Below are positions 1 to 5,290 of a stretch of 7,504 nucleotides of DNA, piece by piece. The stretch is taken from the NCBI GenBank assembly GCA_030638785.1, contig DAOWDY010000204.1, positions 1-7,504 of the forward strand, given 5' to 3'. Position 1 is the first letter of the stretch, and every line of letters starts with the position of its first letter. The notes beneath the pieces are model-generated. The model ran no database searches. It saw only the letters and a program-made list of their open reading frames with translations, and was not told the origin of the DNA. The DNA comes from Candidatus Thorarchaeota archaeon (GTDB lineage Archaea; Asgardarchaeota; Thorarchaeia; Thorarchaeales; Thorarchaeaceae). A program made the position numbers and the translations under genes.

Positions 1-816
1 CCCTTCTCTTTGCTTCATGCAGCGAGTCTATTGGGACAACGCACACGCATACTGAAGTTCGCAGAGGCCATTCAGCGTGTTGTCAAACCAGAAACGAGGG
101 TGGTTGATATTGGTACAGGAAGCGGTGTATTAGCGATGCTTGCCGCACAAGCAGGAGCTTCCGAAGTCACTGCAATAGACATCAATGCAGATTCAATCAA
201 ATACGCAAAGATGGCTGCTCGTATGAATGGATTGGAGGAAAGAATCCAATTCGAGGTTACCCATTTCATTGATTTCATACCCAAGAACAGATACGATGTA
301 ATAATCTGTGAGATGCTCTCTTCGATGATGCTCATCGAACAGCAAATTCCTGCTTCCAGACATGCTGTTGCACACCTCATGAAACCTGATGGTATAATGA
401 TTCCTAGGTCATTGACCATCTATGTTGCTTTGACACAGTGTGATCACATCTGGAGTAGGTTCAGAGTGCACAATCTCAAATTCCCACGCTTACCACAGAC
501 AATAACGAAAGGAGAAACAATTGATCTATCAGACCTAATAGAAGTAGCACAATTCGATCTAACCGCTCTAGATATGGACTCTAAAGTAGAGACCACTGTC
601 GAAATGAAGGTAATTCAGAAAGGCGAGGTTCATGGACTTGTAGGTCTCTTCGATGGGGTAGTTCACGAGGATATTAGATTGAATCCCGATGATGGATGGA
701 GAGAATTATTCATTCCCTTTGAGAAGTCAATCCAAGTGATAGAAGGAGATGAAATAGTAGTGAAACTTGAGTTTACACCAGGGGAACTTGATACCTTGGT
801 TGTTCAACCAGAATGA
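1..816 (+). CDS. PRMT-like class I SAM-dependent methyltransferase (5' truncated)
   Basis: The frame is open to the left window edge, so the N-terminus is missing; a TTG at position 10 is an internal Leu, not a credible start. Numbering from that Leu, the SAM-binding motif I is VVDIGTGSG (31-39), with the acidic ribose ligand at D57 (AIDIN). A preceding H-x(7)-RT segment (H3, R11-T12) resembles the PRMT helix that contacts SAM. E101 and E110 lie nine residues apart, the spacing of the PRMT double-E loop that binds the substrate guanidinium. The PDG...P....Y stretch (125-138), VHGLVGLFDG (207-216) and W230...GDEI (246-249) follow the PRMT beta-barrel. The THW loop reads DGW, so its His is lost, and the dimerisation-arm region looks about 20 residues shorter than in human PRMT1 (compared from memory). 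Methyltransferase fold is near certain; arginine methylation is inferred. Automatic pipelines might call it a PrmA/L11-type methyltransferase. Confidence 0.87.
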   Translation, partial: PFSLLHAASLLGQRTRILKFAEAIQRVVKPETRVVDIGTGSGVLAMLAAQAGASEVTAIDINADSIKYAKMAARMNGLEERIQFEVTHFIDFIPKNRYDVIICEMLSSMMLIEQQIPASRHAVAHLMKPDGIMIPRSLTIYVALTQCDHIWSRFRVHNLKFPRLPQTITKGETIDLSDLIEVAQFDLTALDMDSKVETTVEMKVIQKGEVHGLVGLFDGVVHEDIRLNPDDGWRELFIPFEKSIQVIEGDEIVVKLEFTPGELDTLVVQPE

Positions 817-842
817 CAAGTATCCTTACAGATAGAGGCACA

Positions 843-850
843 CTTTTATC
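843..850 (+). promoter_or_regulatory. Weak TATA-like box for the phosphoribosyltransferase gene
   Basis: CTTTTATC lies about 30-40 bases before the candidate GTG (879) and ATG (888) starts. With the usual archaeal spacing of about 25 bases, transcription would begin near 872, giving a very short leader. No Shine-Dalgarno is visible before either start, which agrees with leaderless or near-leaderless translation. The box match is imperfect. Confidence 0.35.
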
Positions 851-878
851 AGATAATGAACCGCCGTTGTGTTGAGTT

Positions 879-1559
879 GTGACCACGATGGAACTCAAAG
901 GCCCTCTTTGTTACGTGCTTGATTACGATGATATCGCCAATTATGCTTACCAGACAGCTCTGAAAATTAGGGAGTCCAACTGGAGGCCTGAGGCGATTAT
1001 TGGGATTGCCAGAGGAGGCTGGGTTCATGCTAGAATCCAGTGTGATCTTCTAGGAGTCAAGGAACTCTTCAGTGTCAAAGTCGATCATTGGGGAGTGACG
1101 GCGACAAAGGATGGTAAAGCAAAGCTATCCTGTCCATTAGTTGGAGATGTCGAAGGAATGAAAGTCCTCGTAGTGGATGATATCACCGATACTGGTGAGA
1201 GTCTAACTACTGCCGAAGAACACATCATGGATACAGGAAAACCATCAGAAGTGAAAACTGCAACTCTGATGCATATCGTTGGTTCGAAATTCATACCTGA
1301 CTACTATGGTGTTGAGGTCACTTGGGCTTGGGAAATATGGCCCTGGAACTTCTATGAGGATCTTACAGCCCTGATTACTAAAATCTTCGAGGGAGAGAAG
1401 ATAACTGAGTTTAGTACAGCAGAGTTAAAGAAACACCTCCGAGAATACAACAACATTGTGATCTCAGATGAACAACTCTCCAAGGTCAAGTCGCACATGG
1501 GATTCCTTCAAAGTATCGAATATCCTCTTGACAAAGTGTGGAGATTCATAGAACAATAA
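879..1559 (+). CDS. Purine-type phosphoribosyltransferase (COG2236-like)
   Basis: This 226-residue protein has a type I phosphoribosyltransferase core. The PRPP-binding signature VLVVDDITDTGESL sits at 96-109, with the D100-D101 pair and the phosphate-binding TDTGES loop. The pyrophosphate loop is IARGGW at 43-48. The Trp-rich segment WAWEIWPW (149-156) matches the base-side region of archaeal and bacterial xanthine/guanine or hypoxanthine phosphoribosyltransferases, which carry a similar W..FPWE. The family transfers PRPP ribose-5-phosphate to a purine base to give the nucleotide, in the cytoplasm. The base cannot be told from sequence alone. The C-terminal 60 residues (from about 167) form an extra helical extension beyond the minimal fold. 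Start choice is between GTG 879 and ATG 888, which changes only three residues. It lies 62 bases after the methyltransferase and 94 before mtnP, and each gap contains a TATA-like element. Confidence 0.9.
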   Translation: MTTMELKGPLCYVLDYDDIANYAYQTALKIRESNWRPEAIIGIARGGWVHARIQCDLLGVKELFSVKVDHWGVTATKDGKAKLSCPLVGDVEGMKVLVVDDITDTGESLTTAEEHIMDTGKPSEVKTATLMHIVGSKFIPDYYGVEVTWAWEIWPWNFYEDLTALITKIFEGEKITEFSTAELKKHLREYNNIVISDEQLSKVKSHMGFLQSIEYPLDKVWRFIEQ

Positions 1560-1596
1560 CTAGACTAACTCTCATACAATTGTCCTGTCTCATTAG

Positions 1597-1604
1597 CTAT
1601 AAAT
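1597..1604 (+). promoter_or_regulatory. TATA box of the mtnP promoter
   Basis: CTATAAAT is a good archaeal TATA element. It predicts a transcript start near 1625-1630 and so a leader of about 25 bases. That leader carries AGGAG at 1638-1642, 11 bases before the ATG at 1654, consistent with Shine-Dalgarno-led translation. mtnP therefore has its own promoter despite lying only 94 bases behind the previous gene. Confidence 0.6.
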
Positions 1605-1653
1605 GGAAGAGTGAGGGCTAGAAATGTAGATAGCTTCAGGAGTTGAAGTTAAT

Positions 1654-2517
1654 ATGGCGTTTGAAGCAAGGCTTGATTTTGTTCCTGTTGACAGGAGCCA
1701 GAAGGAAGAGATAGAGGCGCTTCTTCCAATAGAAATTGGAATGTTCGGTGGAAGCGGTAATTATGATTCTGATGTGATTGAGAACCCGATAGAGGTCAAG
1801 GTGTTTACTCCTTATGGAGCACCCGCAGACAATTTCATCCTAGGCAAAGTGAAGGGTAGAAGTTTTGCATTCCTTGCCAGGCATGGTAGAGGGCATACAA
1901 TTCCGCCACATGCTATTGACTACCGTGCGAATATGTGGGGAATGAAAGCACTCGGAGTAAAACGAATAATCTCACCAGCAGCCACAGGCAGTCTACAGCC
2001 TAAAAAGATCAAGTTGGGAGAATTTGTTATTGCGGATCAGATTTTCGACAGAACTATGGGTAGGCGAAAGGATACGTTCTTCGAGGGAGGGACAATCGCT
2101 CATTTGCCTTTTGCAGAACCATTCTGTCCAGAATTGAGAAAGGTTGCAGTAGATACTGCAGCTGAACTAGATTACAAAGTTCATAATGGCGGAACTTATG
2201 TTTGCATCAATGGGCCTCGGTTCTCAAGTAGAGCAGAGTCTATGTTCTATCATGGTCAAGGATGGGATGTGATCGGAATGACTGCATACCCAGAAACATC
2301 TCTAGCTCGTGAAGCAGGTATCTGTTTTGTTAACATATCTATGCCAACAGATTATGATGTTCACGGAGACGATGGACCAGTGACTCATGAACTGGTTCTA
2401 AAGACGATGTCAGAAAACGTTGAACGTGTTAGAAAGTTCACTTTCGCGATGATTGATAACATTCCAAAAGATGCAAGCTGTGATTGCCATACCGCAATGC
2501 AGAGTGGCTTGTTCTGA
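1654..2517 (+). CDS. mtnP: S-methyl-5'-thioadenosine phosphorylase (MTAP/PNP family)
   Basis: This 287-residue protein is full length for the trimeric MTAP family. MTAP splits methylthioadenosine with phosphate into adenine and 5-methylthioribose-1-phosphate, recycling MTA from polyamine and SAM metabolism. Visible landmarks are GGSGNYD (32-38, phosphate site), TPYGAP (52-57), RHGRGH (76-81, phosphate-binding Arg-His), NGGTYVCINGPRFSSRAES (178-196), IGMT (207-210) with the Met that packs on the ribose, and TDYD (232-235). D233 and D235 match the base-binding aspartates of MTAP; purine nucleoside phosphorylases of this family have Asn at the first, so MTA is the likelier substrate. C276 and C278 form a CxC near the C-terminus, as in Sulfolobus MTAP II, where it is linked to thermostability and disulfide formation. 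The residue after DYDV is His rather than the usual Trp. ATG 1654 is fixed by AGGAG upstream and by the TATA-to-start spacing. Confidence 0.95.
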   Translation: MAFEARLDFVPVDRSQKEEIEALLPIEIGMFGGSGNYDSDVIENPIEVKVFTPYGAPADNFILGKVKGRSFAFLARHGRGHTIPPHAIDYRANMWGMKALGVKRIISPAATGSLQPKKIKLGEFVIADQIFDRTMGRRKDTFFEGGTIAHLPFAEPFCPELRKVAVDTAAELDYKVHNGGTYVCINGPRFSSRAESMFYHGQGWDVIGMTAYPETSLAREAGICFVNISMPTDYDVHGDDGPVTHELVLKTMSENVERVRKFTFAMIDNIPKDASCDCHTAMQSGLF

Positions 2518-2526
2518 GAGATTAAT

Positions 2527-2558
2527 CGGGAGCGGGATTGGTTCCTTTCTCGCTCCTG
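2527..2558 (+). terminator. Hairpin after mtnP, candidate terminator
   Basis: An 8-bp stem pairs 2527-2534 (CGGGAGCG) with 2551-2558 (CGCTCCTG), with one G-U pair and a 16-base loop, and is followed by TTTC. It begins 10 bases after the mtnP stop. A second, mutually exclusive pairing of 2527-2531 with TCCCG at 2564-2568 is also possible. The U-tract is short, so termination efficiency is uncertain. Confidence 0.45.
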
Positions 2559-2600
2559 TTTCGTCCCGTAGGAGCCTAGATTATCTGTAGAAAGAGGAAA

Positions 2601-2702
2601 CTACCAGTCGTCATCATCTTCCCATTCGTCGTCTTCCCAGTCCTCTTCTTCATTGAACCCATCTAATTCTTCATCAGAAAGCAAGAAGATCACCTTGCTC
2701 AC
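2601..2702 (-). CDS. Possible small, very acidic protein (33 aa)
   Basis: On the minus strand a GTG at 2702 opens a 33-codon frame ending in TAG at 2601. The product has a short hydrophobic start (SKVIFLL) followed by a tail made almost wholly of Asp, Glu and Trp, ending DDEWEDDDDW. This is the only sizable coding candidate between mtnP and the nitrilase gene. GGTG on the minus strand lies 4 bases before the GTG, slightly close for a Shine-Dalgarno. No ATG is available in frame before the upstream stop. I recognise no family. Acidic low-complexity tails are common in archaeal proteins, so this could be a real microprotein or a chance acidic frame. Confidence 0.33.
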   Translation of the reverse strand: MSKVIFLLSDEELDGFNEEEDWEDDEWEDDDDW

Positions 2703-2781
2703 ATAACACCATCTCGCTACCTTTGAACTTTCGTATCCTTGACCAAATCAGTAATAGCGCTTAATGAAGTAGGTTTGAAGT

Positions 2782-3591
2782 GTGAATATGATGGTGAGAG
2801 TAGGTATCGCTCAGATGCACCCTCAAGTAGGAGATGTAAACAAGAATCTCAAACACCTAGGAGAGATGCTGAAAGAGGCAACAGCTCTGAGGGTAGATGT
2901 CTTGGTTCTTCCCGAACTTGCGAACTCCGGATATGCATTTGAATCCGAGGAGGAAGTGACTCGATGTGCAGAAGAGATACCAGATGGCCCTTACTCAATA
3001 AAATTGAGTGAATGGTCAAATTCTGAGCGTTTAATTGTTGCAGGAATATGTGAGAAGTCTGGTGACCATATCTACAACTCTGCAGGGATTTTTGCTAATG
3101 GAGAACATGTAGGTTCTTATCGAAAAATTCACTTGTTCAATAGAGAGAAGGAATGGTTCTCAGCAGGAATGGATGAACCACCAGTGATTAGCCATTTAGG
3201 TCATCAATATGGAATAATGGTTTGCTGGGACTGGGCATTTCCAGAAGTGGCTAGAATCTTAGCACTGAAAGGTGCCCAAGTAATCCTTCATCCTGCAAAT
3301 CTTGTTCTAGCGTATTGTCAAGATGCCATGCGAACACGTTCAATTGAGAATGGAGTTTTCACTGCTACTGCAAATCGTGTTGGGATGGAAAGAAATCTTG
3401 CTTTCTCAGGAAAATCACAGATTACAGATAATCGAGCGAAGGTCCTCCTCTCATTATCTGAGGAAGATGTGGGTGTTGGTATAATTGAGATTGACCCCCT
3501 AGCCGCTGATGAGAAGAACCTGACAAAGAGGAATCATGTATTAGAAGATAGAAAGCCAGAACTGTACCAAAGACTCATCGAGGGTTCCTGA
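2782..3591 (+). CDS. Carbon-nitrogen hydrolase, nitrilase superfamily amidase
   Basis: This is a 269-residue nitrilase-superfamily enzyme with the complete Glu-Lys-Cys triad: E45 in LVLPELANSGY, K115 in YRKIHLF and C148 in MVCWDWAFPE. The family hydrolyses amides, or more rarely nitriles, through a Cys thioester in the cytosol. From memory the sequence is close over its whole length to the Pyrococcus nitrilase PaNit1/PH0642, including HPANLV (160-165), the RSIEN region (186-190) and the short C-terminus, so it is a stand-alone domain without fusion. The substrate is not readable; an omega-amidase-like role is one option given mtnP upstream. Starts at GTG 2782, ATG 2788 and ATG 2791 are all possible: AGGT at 2771-2774 favours 2782 by spacing, while the family's usual MVKVG-type start favours 2791. 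The 3' end overlaps the convergent MazG-like gene by 17 bases. Confidence 0.92.
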   Translation: MNMMVRVGIAQMHPQVGDVNKNLKHLGEMLKEATALRVDVLVLPELANSGYAFESEEEVTRCAEEIPDGPYSIKLSEWSNSERLIVAGICEKSGDHIYNSAGIFANGEHVGSYRKIHLFNREKEWFSAGMDEPPVISHLGHQYGIMVCWDWAFPEVARILALKGAQVILHPANLVLAYCQDAMRTRSIENGVFTATANRVGMERNLAFSGKSQITDNRAKVLLSLSEEDVGVGIIEIDPLAADEKNLTKRNHVLEDRKPELYQRLIEGS

Positions 3592-3946
3592 CCTTATCAG
3601 GAATTTTACCCTTCCAATCTTCAACGGGATATTTGCTTTTGTTCTTTTCCAGTTTTCTTAGAATGGCTCTTGAAGGTTCGATACCAATTGTATCAGCTAG
3701 GCGAATCATATAGATCATTACATCGGCAATCTCATCCTCGACGCTCAATCGATAGTCTTCGTTTTTGAGATGCTCTGCAATCTCTTCATGAGTAAGCCAT
3801 TGAAATCGTTCTAGCAGCTCTCCTGTTTCTATTGCTGCAGAAATAGCTAGCGAAGAGGGTTTTTGGAAACCCTCCCAATCTCGCTCCTGCACAAATTCCC
3901 TTACGAGAGCCATGAGGTCTTCTAGTGAATGACTCTCATTTCCCAT
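3575..3946 (-). CDS. MazG-like nucleotide pyrophosphohydrolase (dCTPP1/RS21-C6 type)
   Basis: This is a 123-residue all-alpha NTP pyrophosphohydrolase. Members cleave (d)NTPs to (d)NMP and pyrophosphate and clear non-canonical nucleotides. The Mg2+ site is visible as E40-x-x-E43 in the first helix pair and E72-x-x-D75 (DEIAD) in the next. Other family marks are RDWEGFQKP (22-30), FQWL (48-51) before the metal helix, and NKSKYPVEDWKG (102-113). These fit the short RS21-C6/dCTPP1 branch rather than full two-domain MazG. Start ATG 3946 has GGTG 7 bases upstream. It lies 15 bases after the stop of the membrane-protein gene, so the two are probably co-transcribed. There is no toxin-antitoxin partner nearby. 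The preferred nucleotide cannot be read from sequence. Confidence 0.9.
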   Translation of the reverse strand: MGNESHSLEDLMALVREFVQERDWEGFQKPSSLAISAAIETGELLERFQWLTHEEIAEHLKNEDYRLSVEDEIADVMIYMIRLADTIGIEPSRAILRKLEKNKSKYPVEDWKGKIPDKVRNPR

Positions 3947-3961
3947 AACGCTACACCAATT

Positions 3962-4486
3962 CTAAGCAGAGGGTTCAGTCTTGAATGTCCTCTGTATCAA
4001 CCATAGTGTGTAGAGCGAGAACAGAACGATAACAGCAGCAAGGCCTAGTACAGGTGTATTTGACCCTGGTAGAATACTTTCGCCAGTGGTAACCATCCAT
4101 ATTGCATCAAGTGTTCCAACAACTCCACAGACCAGAACTACGAGCAGATTTGTCAACCCACCCCATCTAAGGCGTGAGCCTCCGGCGTCTCTCCAGACGC
4201 CAAGTGAAATACCACTTGATACTGCTACCAGAGCAAGCAGACCATAGGTTGTGATTAGATAGCCGTACCATTGTGACCAGATTGCGTTGGGTGTCAATAG
4301 TACAAATCCCAAGCCAACTAGAATGAGAATTAAGGCAGTCCTAGGCCATGGATCGTCAAGAAAGGATGACGTTTTCTCATTTGGGTCTGCATAACTTCGT
4401 TCCTGAAAGTCATCATCGTCTTCGTCAGGAAAAGAATCGTCTGTTTCCTCGTCAATATCCTCGAACATTTCATCCTCATCGAACAT
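3962..4486 (-). CDS. Four-helix membrane protein with acidic N-terminal tail, unknown function
   Basis: The family is not recognised. The 174-residue protein begins with about 45 residues dominated by Asp and Glu (16 of the first 27), followed by four predicted membrane helices at about 50-66, 74-96, 110-131 and 144-165. A short basic loop with WRDAGGSRLRWGG (98-110) lies between helices 2 and 3, and the C-terminus is TFKTEPSA. An even helix count puts both ends on the same side; the Arg-rich loop and the tail suggest a cytoplasmic acidic domain. ATG 4486 is supported by GAGG 8 bases upstream on the minus strand and by a TATA-like box at 4533-4538. It is the first gene of a likely two-gene operon with the MazG-like enzyme. 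An acidic tail could bind metals or basic proteins, but nothing shows that directly. Confidence 0.78.
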   Translation of the reverse strand: MFDEDEMFEDIDEETDDSFPDEDDDDFQERSYADPNEKTSSFLDDPWPRTALILILVGLGFVLLTPNAIWSQWYGYLITTYGLLALVAVSSGISLGVWRDAGGSRLRWGGLTNLLVVLVCGVVGTLDAIWMVTTGESILPGSNTPVLGLAAVIVLFSLYTLWLIQRTFKTEPSA

Positions 4487-4532
4487 ATGGTATGCCTCGT
4501 GCTTGCAGGTGGCCTTCTCTTGAACGCCCTCG

Positions 4533-4538
4533 TTTTAA
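4533..4538 (-). promoter_or_regulatory. TATA-like box for the membrane protein-MazG operon
   Basis: TTAAAA on the minus strand predicts a transcript start near 4510 and a leader of about 24 bases. That leader contains the GAGG motif (forward-strand positions 4495-4498) before the ATG at 4486. It shares the 128-base divergent region with the TPR gene promoter. Confidence 0.45.
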
Positions 4539-4585
4539 CCCTTTTTGTCAGTATGGAATTGCTAAAATAAACGTCATCAATATCG

Positions 4586-4591
4586 TTAAAA
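4586..4591 (+). promoter_or_regulatory. TATA-like box for the TPR gene, leaderless
   Basis: TTAAAA is centred about 26 bases before ATG 4615, so transcription should start at or within a few bases of the start codon. No Shine-Dalgarno precedes this ATG, which fits a leaderless mRNA. The same hexamer occurs in reverse orientation at 4533-4538 for the opposite gene. An AT-rich stretch at 4561-4572 (CTAAAATAA core) is a weaker alternative. Confidence 0.45.
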
Positions 4592-4614
4592 CTAATTGTT
4601 CTCAAAAGCTGATT

Positions 4615-5220
4615 ATGTCATCTGATGGTCAGTCCTTTGAACAGCTTCTTCAGACTGCACGTCGATTCAGGTTGCAGGGCGAGAACAAGAAGGCAATTGA
4701 TGCATATAGAGCGGCTCTACAAGTTAATCCCGAATCACTGGAGGCTCTTAACGAAATGGGATTGGTCCACATCAAGATCGGGGAACAGGCAGAAGCAATC
4801 CTGGTCTTTGACGCTGCCATTGCTGTAGCACCGGATGCATCCAGCCCTCACTCGAACAAGGTAGAAGCCTATCTGACCATTGGAGCTTTTCAAGAGGCTC
4901 TAACTGCGGCGGATGTAGGACTTCTTGTCGCACCACATAGTGCAGATATCCATTCAAACCGAGCTAGAGCACTAGAGAGCTTGCTTCGCATCCAAGATGC
5001 AATTGATGCATTCAATGAGTCATTAAAATATGACTCGGATAATCCTGAAACTTGGAAGGCGTTGGCTCTTTGTCTTGATGCTCAGGCAAAGTGGGAGGAG
5101 GTAGCACGGGCATACAGAATCGCTGGCTCACTTCATCAGAAACGCAGTGAATTGGCTGATGCAGATAGTTGTTTCAAATTCGCGGATATGGCTGAGAAAT
5201 CCTCTGATGAAATGGCATAA
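4615..5220 (+). CDS. Tetratricopeptide repeat protein (five TPRs)
   Basis: The 201-residue protein is almost entirely five consecutive TPR units of about 34 residues, at roughly 8-40, 41-74, 75-108, 109-142 and 143-176. Each carries the helix A/helix B pattern, for example ALNEMGLVHIKIGEQAEAILVFDAAIAVAPD in the second unit, shown here only by its A-x-x-x-G and A-x-x-x-F-D-x-A-I core, followed by a capping helix. TPR arrays are protein-protein scaffolds; no enzymatic domain, signal peptide or membrane helix is present, so a cytosolic adaptor role is inferred. The frame stays open 267 bases upstream to 4348, but that stretch lies antisense to the acidic membrane-protein gene and has no TPR character. 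ATG 4615 with a TATA-like box 26 bases upstream is the real start. Confidence 0.88.
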   Translation: MSSDGQSFEQLLQTARRFRLQGENKKAIDAYRAALQVNPESLEALNEMGLVHIKIGEQAEAILVFDAAIAVAPDASSPHSNKVEAYLTIGAFQEALTAADVGLLVAPHSADIHSNRARALESLLRIQDAIDAFNESLKYDSDNPETWKALALCLDAQAKWEEVARAYRIAGSLHQKRSELADADSCFKFADMAEKSSDEMA

Positions 5221-5235
5221 TCTGAATAATCTCTT

Positions 5236-5274
5236 GAAAAAAGAAAGATGAGACCTGAGGTGGAAATCACCTCA
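5236..5274 (-). terminator. Hairpin plus U-rich tract, terminator of the PLD-like gene
   Basis: TGAGGTG (5256-5262) pairs perfectly with CACCTCA (5268-5274) around a 5-base loop. Read on the minus strand, the hairpin comes 17 bases after the PLD stop at 5291 and is followed within about 7 bases by a run read as TCTTTCTTTTTTC (5236-5248), giving a hairpin-plus-U-tract. On the plus strand the same hairpin lies after the TPR stop but is preceded by the A-run, so it suits the minus-strand gene better. Confidence 0.55.
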
Positions 5275-5290
5275 AGTCAATGGGAACTTG

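Noticed and set aside
72..419. Minus-strand frame of 115 codons inside the methyltransferase gene
   Set aside because: Antisense shadow of a well-supported methyltransferase; no domain or start signal.
2739..2942. Plus-strand 67-codon frame overlapping the start of the nitrilase gene
   Set aside because: Out-of-frame shadow of the nitrilase coding sequence with an Arg/Ser-rich product and no family character.
4348..4614. N-terminal extension of the TPR frame upstream of ATG 4615
   Set aside because: It lies antisense to the acidic membrane-protein gene, has no TPR or other domain character, and its composition mirrors that gene's acidic codons; the TATA-like box and position of the first repeat fit ATG 4615.
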